A stretch of DNA of 32,848 nucleotides from Smithella sp. (GCA_017993615.1 JAGOMJ010000026.1:1-32848); one strand, 5' to 3'. Positions 1-9,064 are shown, counted from the stretch's first letter. The notes: generated by a model not told the origin, from the letters alone. Program-made: numbers and translations.

Positions 1-1086
1 ACGTTTCCCGAACAGACGCTGCAATATTTCGAAGAAGCCGATTTTGCCATCAGAGGTGAAGCGGAAAAAGGACTGACCGATTTAATCACGCACCTGTCTC
101 AGCCGGATCAAATTGCAAAAGATCAGATTCCCGGATTGATCTGGAGAGAAAGCGGAGCCATCAGGTGCAATCCTCCCTTGTTCATCGAAAATCTTGACGC
201 CCTCGGTTCGCCGGATTGGGATTTAATCAATCCCTGCCATTATCCTTTCCAGACATCTTACTTTGCCCGGTCAAAAATCGTCGCGCCGCTTATTATGACC
301 CGCGGATGCCCTTACCACTGCACCTTCTGTTCCTGCCGCGCAATCACCGGCCATAAGATCAGGGCCCACAGCGTTTCCTACATGATCCATCAAATCAAGC
401 TACTGCAATCGCGCTTCGGCATCAGAGAGGTATGTTTCATTGACGATAATTTTCTGGCAAGGAAAGATCTGGTCATGGAGTTGTGTGAAAAGATCCTTGC
501 TGAAAACCTGGACATCCGGTGGTCTTGTTTCGGCATTCGTCTGGACCTGGTTGACGAACAGGTGCTGGACCTGATGGAAAAATCCGGCTGCTATTTATTA
601 ACCGTGGGTATCGAATCCGGATCCCAGCGGATTCTCGATCATATGAAAAAAAAGCTGACGATTGAACTCATTGAAGAAAAAATCAAACTCATCAACAGCA
701 AAACACGCATAAACATTATCGGCAATTTCATCATCGGTTATCCTGCTGAGAATGAAGACGACATCCGAAAAACCATAAAATTCGCCAGAAAGCTTCCTCT
801 ATATGGCGCCAACTTCTTCCCGTTTCATCCCACGCCCGGTACGGAAATTTTCAATCAACTTCAGACCCAAAAAGATTTTGAGTTTCATCATTGGGACTTA
901 ATGGGACAGGACATGAAACCCTATGTGCCTGAAGGCATGTCTCGTAAAAAATTCACCTGGCTGTTCGCGCTGGCATTTATTAATTTTTATTTGCGGCCGA
1001 AAGTCATTCGGAATGTTCTTCGGGCCACCAAATCTCTGGATAAATTGAAATATATCGCATACAGAATTTTTAAAATCATCAGATGA
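1..1086 (+). CDS. B12-binding-type radical SAM protein, 5' end cut by window
   Basis: The reading frame is open from base 1, so the gene begins outside the window; 361 codons plus stop are visible. The first ~45 residues (FAIRGEAEKGLTDLI) resemble the end of a cobalamin-binding domain, where an RGE-E--L--L pattern is usual. The radical SAM cluster motif CPYHCTFC follows, with cysteines at visible codons 103, 107 and 110, then the usual ESG and GNFIIGYP segments of a (beta/alpha) SAM barrel. The C-terminal region (FINFYLRPKVIRN) is typical of B12-dependent radical SAM enzymes. Such enzymes often methylate or rearrange lipids, cofactors or natural products; the substrate cannot be read from this fragment. 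The TTG at 136 is an internal codon, not a start. No obvious terminator follows. The family call is secure, the function is not. Confidence 0.85.
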   Translation, partial: TFPEQTLQYFEEADFAIRGEAEKGLTDLITHLSQPDQIAKDQIPGLIWRESGAIRCNPPLFIENLDALGSPDWDLINPCHYPFQTSYFARSKIVAPLIMTRGCPYHCTFCSCRAITGHKIRAHSVSYMIHQIKLLQSRFGIREVCFIDDNFLARKDLVMELCEKILAENLDIRWSCFGIRLDLVDEQVLDLMEKSGCYLLTVGIESGSQRILDHMKKKLTIELIEEKIKLINSKTRINIIGNFIIGYPAENEDDIRKTIKFARKLPLYGANFFPFHPTPGTEIFNQLQTQKDFEFHHWDLMGQDMKPYVPEGMSRKKFTWLFALAFINFYLRPKVIRNVLRATKSLDKLKYIAYRIFKIIR

Positions 1087-1238
1087 TTTTTTCTCTATCT
1101 TAATCGCATGAAAATTATCGGTATCAACGTCATACCAGTTAACCCTTTACAGCGGTTTATCTCCCTCCGGTTTATGAGTCCATGCACAGAGGATCAAGTC
1201 TTTTGTTATGTTGACGGATTTTAAAATTCTGTGTAGTT

Positions 1239-1269
1239 AAAAAAGATGATTCCCGATGACGGGGCTCAT
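1239..1269 (-). terminator. candidate intrinsic terminator of tRNA-Thr
   Basis: Reading the minus strand just past the tRNA CCA end, ATGA-GC-CCCG-TCAT-CGGG-AA-TCAT forms a two-part stem (4 bp, a 2x2 internal loop, 4 bp). It is followed by C and six T (1244-1239). The stem is short, so termination strength is uncertain. Confidence 0.45.
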
Positions 1270-1277
1270 TGATTCTC

Positions 1278-1353
<76 letters not shown>

Positions 1354-1372
1354 ATCCGGAATGAATCAGCCT

Positions 1373-1401
1373 CTTATAAAGAGGTCAAACTCTTATCTTA
1401 A
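1373..1401 (-). promoter_or_regulatory. candidate sigma70 promoter for tRNA-Thr
   Basis: On the minus strand TTAAGA (-35, 1401-1396) lies 17 nt from TATAAG (-10, 1378-1373), placing the start ~13 nt before the tRNA 5' end. A second option, TTGACA (1418-1413) with a weaker TAAGAG, overlaps it. A perfect CCTCTT-ATA-AAGAGG inverted repeat (1370-1384) covers the -10. Confidence 0.4.
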
Positions 1402-1452
1402 GGGTTATTGATTGTCAAGTTTTTACATCTTTTTGCAAGCAAGGTCGAGACC

Positions 1453-2568
1453 ATGATTCTTTTCCTACTGATTTTTTTAAGTCTTTACGGCGGCATTAAT
1501 TTTTACGCTTTTCTGAAGGCAAAAACTCTCTTCCACTTTTCCGGCAAAATTGAAATCATCATAATTATTTCAATGATTTTTCTTATTCTGGCTCCGATTA
1601 TCATAAAACTGGCGGAAAAAATTCATTGGGAAACGCTGGCCCGATCAATAGCTTATTGCGGGTACCTGTGGATGGCTTTTGTTTTTTTATTTTTCGTTAT
1701 TCATGTTTCCTTTGATCTGATCCGGCCGTTATTAAAAATAATATTTCAGACCCCGGGAGGCGACTCTTTAAAAAACATTCTTTTTTTCACGGCTCTTTTC
1801 CTTTCTTTGTCTTTTGTGGTGTACGGGTTCTTCGACGCGAAAAACATACAAGTCAAAAAGCTGGAAATCCATACTGAAAAATTACCGCCCGGGCATGAAA
1901 CATTACGTATTGTGCAGATATCCGACGTTCACATCGGGCTGATTGTCAGGGGTAAACGCCTGCAAAACATCCTTGAAAAGGTACGGGAGGCAAAACCGGA
2001 CATTCTGGTTTCCACGGGAGATTTGCTGGACGGAGAACTGGACAATATCGCGTCTGAAGCAAAAAGAATGATGGAAATAAAACCAAAGTTTGGAAAATAC
2101 GCCATCATGGGCAATCATGAATATTACGCGGGAATTGAAAAATCTCTGGCATTTACAAAAAGTGCCGGTTTTGAAATACTAAGAGATGAGAGCAAAAAAA
2201 TAGCCGGAATACATATGATCGGGCTGGATGATCCGACCGGACGCGGTTACGGTGTTTCAGAAAAAAACCCCAGCTTATCCAATCTGTTCCCGGTTAAAAA
2301 AAGTAAAGAGTTTATTTTATTGTTAAAACACCAGCCGACCATCAGAGAAGATAAAAATTTCGACTTGCAGCTTTCCGGCCATACCCATGGGGGACAAATT
2401 TTCCCATTTATGTTCCTGACGAGGATTTTTTTCCCAAAAAACAGCGGATATCATCAATTATCCGATAACAAATCCGTTTATATAAGCAAGGGAGCGGGCA
2501 CATGGGGGCCGCCCGTTCGTTTCCTTGCACCTCCGGAAATCACAATTATTGACGTAATAAAAAAATAA
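1453..2568 (+). CDS. membrane-anchored metallophosphoesterase (YkuE/YaeI type)
   Basis: This is a calcineurin-like phosphoesterase with an N-terminal membrane part. All metal-binding blocks are present in order: DVHIG, GDLLDG, GNHEYY and GHTHGGQ. The first ~140 residues carry about four hydrophobic helices, so the catalytic domain is probably held at the membrane. Relatives (YkuE, YaeI) hydrolyse phosphodiester or pyrophosphate bonds of lipid-linked substrates such as UDP-diacylglucosamine; the substrate here is unknown. I chose the ATG at 1453, which has AAGG 8 nt upstream. The frame extends to a TTG at 1408, but that start has a crowded Shine-Dalgarno and overlaps the tRNA promoter region. 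The start changes the protein from 386 to 371 residues and does not affect the domain. The gene stands alone, with a small hairpin after the stop. Confidence 0.85.
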   Translation: MILFLLIFLSLYGGINFYAFLKAKTLFHFSGKIEIIIIISMIFLILAPIIIKLAEKIHWETLARSIAYCGYLWMAFVFLFFVIHVSFDLIRPLLKIIFQTPGGDSLKNILFFTALFLSLSFVVYGFFDAKNIQVKKLEIHTEKLPPGHETLRIVQISDVHIGLIVRGKRLQNILEKVREAKPDILVSTGDLLDGELDNIASEAKRMMEIKPKFGKYAIMGNHEYYAGIEKSLAFTKSAGFEILRDESKKIAGIHMIGLDDPTGRGYGVSEKNPSLSNLFPVKKSKEFILLLKHQPTIREDKNFDLQLSGHTHGGQIFPFMFLTRIFFPKNSGYHQLSDNKSVYISKGAGTWGPPVRFLAPPEITIIDVIKK

Positions 2569-2600
2569 TGCTCTTTAATATCCAATATTTAAAGAAACGA

Positions 2601-2624
2601 AGCGCTCCAAAGCGCTGTTGTTTT
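2601..2624 (+). terminator. weak hairpin terminator after phosphoesterase gene
   Basis: AGCGCT-CCAA-AGCGCT forms a 6-bp GC-rich stem with a 4-nt loop, followed by GTTGTTTT. The T tract is interrupted, so this is a modest candidate. Confidence 0.4.
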
Positions 2625-2729
2625 CATTAGCGATTTCAAAGTACGGGCATCCCTGTAAAAAAATTGTTCTATAGGGCTTAAGTGCTTAAAAAAACGTTTA
2701 TATTTTCATTCATAAAATGCTGTTTCTCC

Positions 2730-2758
2730 TTGACAACCGAGACATGCTTGTATATTAT
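2730..2758 (+). promoter_or_regulatory. sigma70 promoter for the barrel-protein genes
   Basis: A perfect TTGACA (2730-2735) is separated by 17 nt from TATTAT (2753-2758, five of six consensus bases). The expected start is near 2765, giving a leader of about 280 nt before the ATG at 3046. Confidence 0.6.
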
Positions 2759-3045
2759 TTCGCCACTTTGTAAAAATAAGTTTATTGCTTCAATCAAAAG
2801 CCCTTTTTTTCTTTAAACACCGGCTTTTAACAAAAAGGTAACTGTGTGATTTAAGAAACGGGGAGGAGTTGTTAAAAAATTTTGACGAGCTTTTTTCGCT
2901 TTTCAATATGTTTTTTAAGAAAAAGGTGAATATTTTTATGCATTCGATAAATGACATGAAGAAAAGTAGTGATGGCGTTTCTCGGCATATTTTATTTTAA
3001 AAGTATATTATCACGTAACCAAACTACTTAACCCAAAGGATATTG

Positions 3046-4281
3046 ATGAAAAGAAAATTTGTCATTGTTTTGTCATTATTATTTTTTTTAACCTTTACCC
3101 TTCTTGCGGCCCTGCCGGTTATGGCCAATGAACCTCTTGAGGGGATTCAGCTTGCGTTAAGCGGTGTCAGCGCGGACGATGCAAATGCGGCCGCTGATCA
3201 GGAGGCAGTCAAAGCTCCGAAAGAAACAACGGACGTTCAAGAAACAAAAGCGGTCGAAGCTCCTCCCGTTGCCGAACCGCAAAAGCCAGTCACGACTCAG
3301 GAGGGATCGGCAAAGAGCATCGAGCAGGAGTTAAAAGAACTTAAAGAGGAAATTCAAAAATTACGGGGAGAAAACGAAGCGCGCAAAAAGCTGGAAATCC
3401 CCGAAGAAGAAAAAAGCCAGACCATTGACGACATACTTTCTGCCGCAGGCCGGCAGTATTCTCTTTTGAAGAAAGGCACTGTCGGGCTGTCCTATACGTT
3501 CAACTATGCGTATTACTCCGGCGATGCCATTGATGAATCAACAACGGTTTTGCGCAGAGTCAATCATAATCTGACCAATACCCTTGCTCTCGAATACGCT
3601 TTTTTTAATAATCTCACCGTCAGTTCTAATTTTCCTTTCGTTTACAAATACAATAAAGTGGGCACCGATGAATCTCTTGACGTAACGGATCTGGGAGATA
3701 TCTCTATCGGATTCTCGTGGCAGCCGTTTAAAGCCGGAGGTCGCATCCCCACAACCATATTATCATTGAGTTTGTCCCTCCCCACAGGAAGCAGCCCCTT
3801 CGAAATTAATTATGAAGACGAACTGGCAACCGGTTCCGGCTATTACGGAATTGGCGCGGGGGTTTCGTTCAGCAAGGTGTTGGACCCGCTGGTCGCCTTC
3901 GGCAATTTAAACTACACCTACGGCATACCCGAAAGCGGCCTGTCTCAAATTCTGTATGAGGATCCTTCTGACCCGGCATCGAAAATATATCTGGAAAAAG
4001 TCGAGCCGGGAAGCAGCATCGGAGTGTCCATGGGATTCGGTTATGCCCTGTCCTATCAGGCTTCTTTGAATATGAGCGCGCAATTCAGTTATTCCTTCGG
4101 CAGCAAATACAAATCCAACACCGGCACCACTGAAACAGGCAGTTCCCTCTCTTCATCATTTAACGTGGGAACCGGTTGGAGAATAACTCCTTCAAGATCA
4201 ATATATGCAACTGTCAGCATGGGGCTGACCAATAACGATCCCGACGTGTCTTTATCTTTGCGGTTACCGTATGAATTTTAG
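3046..4281 (+). CDS. outer-membrane beta-barrel protein with coiled-coil N terminus
   Basis: The protein has 411 residues. A signal peptide (residues 1-27, ending PVMA before NEP) is followed by a flexible Ala/Pro/Glu/Lys-rich stretch (~50-85), a short heptad-like coiled coil (SIEQELKELKEEIQKL, ~91-117), and from ~143 alternating hydrophobic/polar strands ending in an aromatic residue (LPYEF), the classic end of an outer-membrane barrel. The layout fits proteins often annotated 'transporter' or phenol-degradation meta-pathway-like barrels. The coiled coil may trimerise or span the periplasm. The ATG at 3046 has AAAGGA 5 nt upstream; an in-frame TTG at 3043 is less likely. The gene is 82 nt ahead of a FadL-type gene and may share its promoter. 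Cargo is unknown. Confidence 0.75.
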   Translation: MKRKFVIVLSLLFFLTFTLLAALPVMANEPLEGIQLALSGVSADDANAAADQEAVKAPKETTDVQETKAVEAPPVAEPQKPVTTQEGSAKSIEQELKELKEEIQKLRGENEARKKLEIPEEEKSQTIDDILSAAGRQYSLLKKGTVGLSYTFNYAYYSGDAIDESTTVLRRVNHNLTNTLALEYAFFNNLTVSSNFPFVYKYNKVGTDESLDVTDLGDISIGFSWQPFKAGGRIPTTILSLSLSLPTGSSPFEINYEDELATGSGYYGIGAGVSFSKVLDPLVAFGNLNYTYGIPESGLSQILYEDPSDPASKIYLEKVEPGSSIGVSMGFGYALSYQASLNMSAQFSYSFGSKYKSNTGTTETGSSLSSSFNVGTGWRITPSRSIYATVSMGLTNNDPDVSLSLRLPYEF

Positions 4282-4363
4282 GAGAATCTCTATAAGAACT
4301 TTTTAACGATCAGAAAAAAATGTTTTTTTACGTTTTATCTTACAACATAGTAATGGGGGAGGG

Positions 4364-6235
4364 ATGATGACAATACTTTCAAAGATCAAAAGGTTGATTA
4401 CCTATTTATCATTATCTTTACCGGTATTATCTTTTTTCCGAAGGAAAATTTTAAATTCGAATAAATTGCTTTTGTATGTGCCGATCTATTCTTTGTTCAT
4501 TACATTGGCGGCGGTTTTATTTTTCGGCCTGCACCAGGCAGAAGGCGCTTTCAATGAATCCATGGCCATTGACACCAAAGCCATTTCACTGGCCAACAAC
4601 GTGACGGCTGATCCCCCGGGGACCGCATCTATTCATTATAACCCTGCCGGACTCTCTTTTATGGGGGACGGCAGTTACATCAGTGCGGGTCTCATTCCTG
4701 CGGTTCTCAAAATGTCAGGGACATTTGAATCCGACCCCAACCATCAGGCCTTTCATGATTATCAGGGAAATGTCATTGTTGATCCGCTTGCCGGAAGATC
4801 CAGCAGCACCAGCACGGGCAGAATGTTCATTCCCATTCTGAACGACACGGCGCCGGCCGTTATGGGTCCGATATTCGGCTTATCCTACAGAAAGCCCGGC
4901 TCCAAATGGACGTTTGGATACACGACCTATGCCCAGTACGGCGGTGGATGGGAATATGGCGACGATGATCCGGCGATGTACGGAGCAAAATCCGTGTATC
5001 TGCAGCATCTGATTTATGCCGCTCCGGCCATCAGCTACCGGATCAACAACAATCTGGCCGTGGGCGCCTCGTTCGGCATCGGGCAGACAGCCATGGGACT
5101 GGAACTGAAAATGAGAGGTCCCAATGAAATCGTCAACATAACGAAAATTCTGGGGGACGCAACACAGGGCATGGCCAATCCGCTTTTCGATGTCACGGTT
5201 CCCCTGCCGCTTTTCGCCGGCGGCGTCGGGGTTTATGATAATATAGGCGATTTATCATTGAGCTTAAGAGATGATTTTTCTCCCTCTTATAATCTGGGAG
5301 TATTGTGGGAACCCTTTGACTGGGTAGCGCTTGGACTTTGTTATCAGAGTGCCGTTAAATCAAATGTATCCGGCAAATTCAGTCTGAAATACAGTGAAGA
5401 CTGGCAAAGAATGGTGGCCTGGTCGGGCAGTACCGCTGTCATGCAGATTTCGTCGATCATTTTTGACCTGCCTTACACGGCCACAGATGAACAAAAGGGA
5501 ACCGTCTCGACGACTCTGGAATTTCCTCAAATAGTCAATGTCGGCGTCAAACTCAAACCGACAAAGCGACTGTCTCTTTTAGGCGAAGTGCACTGGGCGG
5601 AGTGGTCCGCGGTCAAGGAAAACGATCTCAAATTTGATCAAAAGGTTCAATTTCTTCAGATGGCCAAATTCATGGGTTACAGCGGAGGATCATACAATAT
5701 GAAAGTGGCCAGAGAATTCAAGGATACGCTGAACTGGGGCGTGGGTGTTGAATACCAGTTGCTGGATTGGCTCCAATTGCGGGCCGGTTACGAAAACCGT
5801 ACGAGTTCAACTATTGATGAATATTACGATCTTATGTACGCCCTTCCCTCCATGCGCTATTTCGGCGCCGGTATGGGAATTCAATGGAAAGATATCGATA
5901 TCGACCTCGCGCTGGGTTATATGATCAGTAAATCATTTAAAATCAGACCCGGGCAAAGTAAAAACATGAACTCCTATACGCTGGGAGACGGTCTGAATAC
6001 ATCTTACCGGGGGTTGAGTTATGAACAGGAAGTCTCTGTTTACCTGGCCTCGTTGAAAGCCACAATGCCCCTTCATATCGTGACCGATATGATTTTTGGT
6101 TTACTGCCTTTTAAATTCGGTTCATCCAAGGGCAGCAAGGTTGCAGATCTTAAAGAACCGGTGGATTCATCCGCTAATTTCATGAATAATATGCGTTATA
6201 AAAACAAGTATTATTTTATTGAAGACAGCGAATAA
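4364..6235 (+). CDS. FadL/OmpP1/TodX-family outer-membrane protein
   Basis: FadL-family barrels let hydrophobic compounds such as fatty acids or aromatics cross the outer membrane. After the export region the mature start (AFNESMAIDTKAISLANN, then ADPPGTASIHYNPAGLSFM) is the characteristic FadL N terminus that plugs the barrel. Many beta-strand segments follow, with the LGVLWEPFDWVALGLCYQS and VNVGVKLKPTKRLSLLGEVHWAEWS strands typical of the family. At 623 residues it is clearly longer than most members (about 420-470). The N terminus is odd: two hydrophobic stretches (11-25 and 35-56) precede the likely cleavage after AEGA. The C terminus ends EDSE rather than in an aromatic residue, so a tail follows the last strand. 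GGAGG sits just before the tandem ATGs at 4364 and 4367; 4367 has the better spacing. Confidence 0.88.
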   Translation: MMTILSKIKRLITYLSLSLPVLSFFRRKILNSNKLLLYVPIYSLFITLAAVLFFGLHQAEGAFNESMAIDTKAISLANNVTADPPGTASIHYNPAGLSFMGDGSYISAGLIPAVLKMSGTFESDPNHQAFHDYQGNVIVDPLAGRSSSTSTGRMFIPILNDTAPAVMGPIFGLSYRKPGSKWTFGYTTYAQYGGGWEYGDDDPAMYGAKSVYLQHLIYAAPAISYRINNNLAVGASFGIGQTAMGLELKMRGPNEIVNITKILGDATQGMANPLFDVTVPLPLFAGGVGVYDNIGDLSLSLRDDFSPSYNLGVLWEPFDWVALGLCYQSAVKSNVSGKFSLKYSEDWQRMVAWSGSTAVMQISSIIFDLPYTATDEQKGTVSTTLEFPQIVNVGVKLKPTKRLSLLGEVHWAEWSAVKENDLKFDQKVQFLQMAKFMGYSGGSYNMKVAREFKDTLNWGVGVEYQLLDWLQLRAGYENRTSSTIDEYYDLMYALPSMRYFGAGMGIQWKDIDIDLALGYMISKSFKIRPGQSKNMNSYTLGDGLNTSYRGLSYEQEVSVYLASLKATMPLHIVTDMIFGLLPFKFGSSKGSKVADLKEPVDSSANFMNNMRYKNKYYFIEDSE

Positions 6236-6275
6236 GATTGGAATCGGACTCCGGTTGGTCGGGTCAAAGGAGTGC

Positions 6276-8144
6276 TTACGATTTGGCTTTACGCTGGAGT
6301 GATTGCATTTTCCGCATATCCTCTTCCATCGCGCGGAGATGCTGCTCTCTCGGTTCGTACCATGTGCTGACATTGCTTCTGTAAATATCATAAATAACCC
6401 GGCTTGCCTCGGGATATACGTTCACGTAAATATTGAAGACATTCAGCAAAACCACCGGATCCTTCACATTCCTGAAACGCGAGGGCCCCAGGTCAACCCA
6501 TTGCACTTCGGGCGGAACGGCGGCCAGCATTGATTCATGAACCAGCACAGCGGCATTTTTCTCGAAATAGACAAGTTTCCATCCCGCCTTTAAAAAGTCT
6601 TCAATTAAAAAATGTCTGTTGTAATGAATGATGGCTGTCTTAAAAGGATAGCGTTGATTAAAACGCCTCATGTCCTCAGGGGTTGGCAGCATGCGTTCCA
6701 GTTGCCAATAATCAGGTGCAACCTGTTTATGATAGGGCACAAGACGCGGGTCAATAAAAACCTTATAATCGGGATAAAGCGCCCAGATCAGATAACCGCC
6801 GAGCAGGTAATCGTTAAATATCGGCCCTTCGAGTTTATACTTCTTCAAAAACGCCACTTCTGCAACAGGGACACTCTCGTCAAGCCCGGCTCCGAACCAC
6901 CGGTTATAGGCGCCATATCTGATATTCTGATTGGCCACATTGATAAACAGGAAGAAAAAAATGATCAACGATATGAGGGTTGCTTTTCCGGTCAGGGTCT
7001 TCCAATGGAACCGGTGAATCCAATACACAAACATGAAGAAAAAAGTAAAAGAAAGAAGGTATCCGCCTCTCATTCCCCGCATGCTTCCCCAGGATGTTGC
7101 CAGAAAGATGAAAAGCAGCGCAAAATCACAGGATTTCTTCTTGATAAAATCAAAAAGGAAAATACATCCGAGGATCATCATCATCAAAAAGAACAGCCAG
7201 GCGACCTGACCCTGTAGGACAAAAAGGCTTCTGACGCTTTTCAAATAAGGCCATAAGGAGACATACGCCGAAATATATTTGCTGTTCAGCTCATAAATCT
7301 CGGAGGTCAATCCATGGTAAATACTCCAATGATAAGTAATACCGTAAGGATTCAACAAGGTCACCGCCAGAGAGAAAAAGTATGCTATGCCAAAATGAAT
7401 CAGTTCATCGCTGGTGAATGATTCTCTCGGAAAGATTATTCTATTTAAAATTTCGCCAGTAAATATCAGAGCAAGAAAAATAAGGGCTAAAATAAAAGCA
7501 CCGTGCAGGTTGACCCAAAATGCAAAGAGCACTGGATAACAATAGAATAAATGTTTTCTTCGGGTCACTTTGACGGAAAAAAAGATAAAGACCGTCCAGG
7601 AAAACAATAAGGCCGAAAACAGCTCCGGTTTGTAAAAACTACAAACCATGGAACAGGTGATGCCGATGGCGGCAATAACGGTTAACGCTGTAACATCCAG
7701 TCGTTGGCCTGTCGATCGCAGGAAAAGGTAAAAAGAAAGAAAAATTCCGAGAAAGATCAGCCACTGAAACAACCACAGACCGAAGCCGCCCATGCAATGA
7801 TACATGAGGTAAAGAATAATGCTGCCCAGAAACGTATTATAAATCCAGCCGGAATCCGCCGGCGTCCAGGAAAAAATGGAATGATCGATCACCAGGGTAT
7901 GATGGGTTAAATAATATTTTCCCAGAGCCATCTGCCACCATAAATCGTAATCGCCGCGCGGCAGCGGATACGCCAGAAAAATCAGCAGGGGCACTAAGAT
8001 AGCTGTCATCCATTTCAGACCGGGGGAAGCAGCCAGTCTTTCAGAAACGGCAACCAGACAAGAAGTTATCGATGGTCGGCGGTTGCTTTTCCGACTTTGA
8101 GTCTTCAATAAATCGTTATCGGAAATTATTTCCTTTTCGCCCAT
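6276..8144 (-). CDS. multi-pass GT-C-like membrane protein, paralogue A
   Basis: This 622-residue protein has roughly ten or more hydrophobic helices and a C-terminal soluble part of ~190 residues. An early loop carries DYDLWWQMALG (D65, D67, W69-W70) and then HH (81-82) and D87. Acidic residues in the first external loop are typical of GT-C glycosyltransferases that use lipid-linked sugars. The conserved blocks NLHGAF (212-217), FNDYLLGGYLIW (443-454) and KVFIDPR (461-467) recur in a large family of uncharacterised bacterial membrane proteins. It is closely related (roughly half identical by eye) to the product of 9065-10996, so one arose by duplication. It is last in the minus-strand glycan operon, 73 nt after the WecD-like gene. 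The ATG at 8144 has GGAG close upstream. A transferase role is inference; no reaction is known. Confidence 0.75.
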   Translation of the reverse strand: MGEKEIISDNDLLKTQSRKSNRRPSITSCLVAVSERLAASPGLKWMTAILVPLLIFLAYPLPRGDYDLWWQMALGKYYLTHHTLVIDHSIFSWTPADSGWIYNTFLGSIILYLMYHCMGGFGLWLFQWLIFLGIFLSFYLFLRSTGQRLDVTALTVIAAIGITCSMVCSFYKPELFSALLFSWTVFIFFSVKVTRRKHLFYCYPVLFAFWVNLHGAFILALIFLALIFTGEILNRIIFPRESFTSDELIHFGIAYFFSLAVTLLNPYGITYHWSIYHGLTSEIYELNSKYISAYVSLWPYLKSVRSLFVLQGQVAWLFFLMMMILGCIFLFDFIKKKSCDFALLFIFLATSWGSMRGMRGGYLLSFTFFFMFVYWIHRFHWKTLTGKATLISLIIFFFLFINVANQNIRYGAYNRWFGAGLDESVPVAEVAFLKKYKLEGPIFNDYLLGGYLIWALYPDYKVFIDPRLVPYHKQVAPDYWQLERMLPTPEDMRRFNQRYPFKTAIIHYNRHFLIEDFLKAGWKLVYFEKNAAVLVHESMLAAVPPEVQWVDLGPSRFRNVKDPVVLLNVFNIYVNVYPEASRVIYDIYRSNVSTWYEPREQHLRAMEEDMRKMQSLQRKAKS

Positions 8145-8217
8145 GCGACTCCAGGTAATGAGAAAAAATTATTGTTCTTTCTCTTTATAAGTTCTTTCAA
8201 CACCAGACTGCAAAACG

Positions 8218-8958
8218 CTAATCAAACCACTTATGGAATGTATAGCACCCTCTGGTGATTTCGAATCCGAATTTGACCAGAATTTTTTGCACGGCAATAT
8301 TATTGAGCTGGGTGGAAATAACCATTCTCCTGGCGTCTTTTGACAAGCACCACGCCTTGGCTCTGTGCAAAAATGACTGATAGATGCCCTGCCCCCGGAA
8401 ATCGGGATGAATCCCTCCCAGAAACAATTCGCCCTCATCCGGATTATTCATGCGGAAAACGCCAAAAGCTACGATTCTGCCTTGAATCTCGGCTACCATA
8501 AAATTTTCATCGGAACCTTTTGCAACGCAGGCTTTTCTTGCCCAGTCCACATAAACGTCATCGCATTTATCACGGTCCAGTCTTGGGTCGGCATGATAAT
8601 GTCCGAAATAGCCGCGAAACGACTCTATCGCTACCCGCTCAACAACGTTTTCTTCTCCCCGCCGGATCGGCCTGAAATGAACATCATCATCTGAAGAAGA
8701 AACCGGCCGCCTCAGAAGATCAAATGTATAATAAACGAGGGTATCCATCAGAAGGAAGCCTTGCTTTTCCATGGATTGCGCCGCGCCAAGATCAGATATA
8801 CTGCAACGTGCAATTAATAATTTTACCGCATGGCTGACGCAGAAATCCAGGACAGAGGGAAGGCGATCCGCCGTCATATCAACAACTCTGGCTGTCTTAA
8901 TACCAAAACGTTCCTGATCAATTTCCGAAATAAACATCTTGAATGCATCCGAACTCAT
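8218..8958 (-). CDS. WecD-like GNAT sugar N-acetyltransferase
   Basis: The 246-residue protein has the two-part layout of TDP-fucosamine acetyltransferase WecD. An N-terminal half begins with an acidic/aromatic FG segment (ISEIDQERFGIKTARV) and ends in a hydrophobic strand (GFLLMDTLVYYTFDL). A C-terminal GNAT domain follows, with the acetyl-CoA-binding loop RGQGIY (188-193) and the late NNIAVQKILVKFGFE helix. The middle segment (FGHYHADPRLDRDKCDDVYVDWARKA) matches the WecD region linking the two halves. The expected reaction is acetylation of the 4-amino group of dTDP-4-amino-4,6-dideoxygalactose, the product of WecE, whose gene lies two genes upstream. The ATG at 8958 has GAGG 5 nt upstream; the longer frame from TTG 8991 lacks that support. 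It is flanked on both sides by the two paralogous membrane proteins. Confidence 0.75.
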   Translation of the reverse strand: MSSDAFKMFISEIDQERFGIKTARVVDMTADRLPSVLDFCVSHAVKLLIARCSISDLGAAQSMEKQGFLLMDTLVYYTFDLLRRPVSSSDDDVHFRPIRRGEENVVERVAIESFRGYFGHYHADPRLDRDKCDDVYVDWARKACVAKGSDENFMVAEIQGRIVAFGVFRMNNPDEGELFLGGIHPDFRGQGIYQSFLHRAKAWCLSKDARRMVISTQLNNIAVQKILVKFGFEITRGCYTFHKWFD

Positions 8959-9064
8959 GATGACCTCGCAGGGATCCTTTCCATGACTCAATCAATTCTT
9001 TATCACTATTGACCCGTTTATGACATAAGTCTAGAAATATTTCATTGCTCAAATTATTTTTCCT

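Larger units (their letters stand above)
2569..3045 (+). other. AT-rich intergenic region with promoter and long leader
   Basis: This 477-base gap holds a short hairpin near 2601, a strong sigma70 promoter at 2730-2758 and then ~280 nt of transcribed leader before the next start. Within the leader, GGGGAGGAG (2860-2868) is followed by a 43-codon open frame from TTG 2869 to TAA 3000, rich in F, K and S. The spacing to TTG is too short for a confident gene. No conserved RNA class is recognised. Confidence 0.5.

Noticed and set aside
2869..3000. 43-codon open frame with a strong purine stretch upstream
   Set aside because: TTG start only about 2 nt from GGAGG and no similarity recognised; kept as a leader observation, not annotated as a gene.
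6236..6275. Possible bidirectional terminator between the FadL gene and the membrane protein gene
   Set aside because: Only a 5-bp ACTCC/GGAGT stem with a long loop and no T tract on either strand.
6612..7217. 201-codon open frame antisense to the membrane protein gene
   Set aside because: Overlaps conserved motifs of the minus-strand membrane protein; the translated chain is low-complexity Lys/Glu/His-rich, typical of a shadow.
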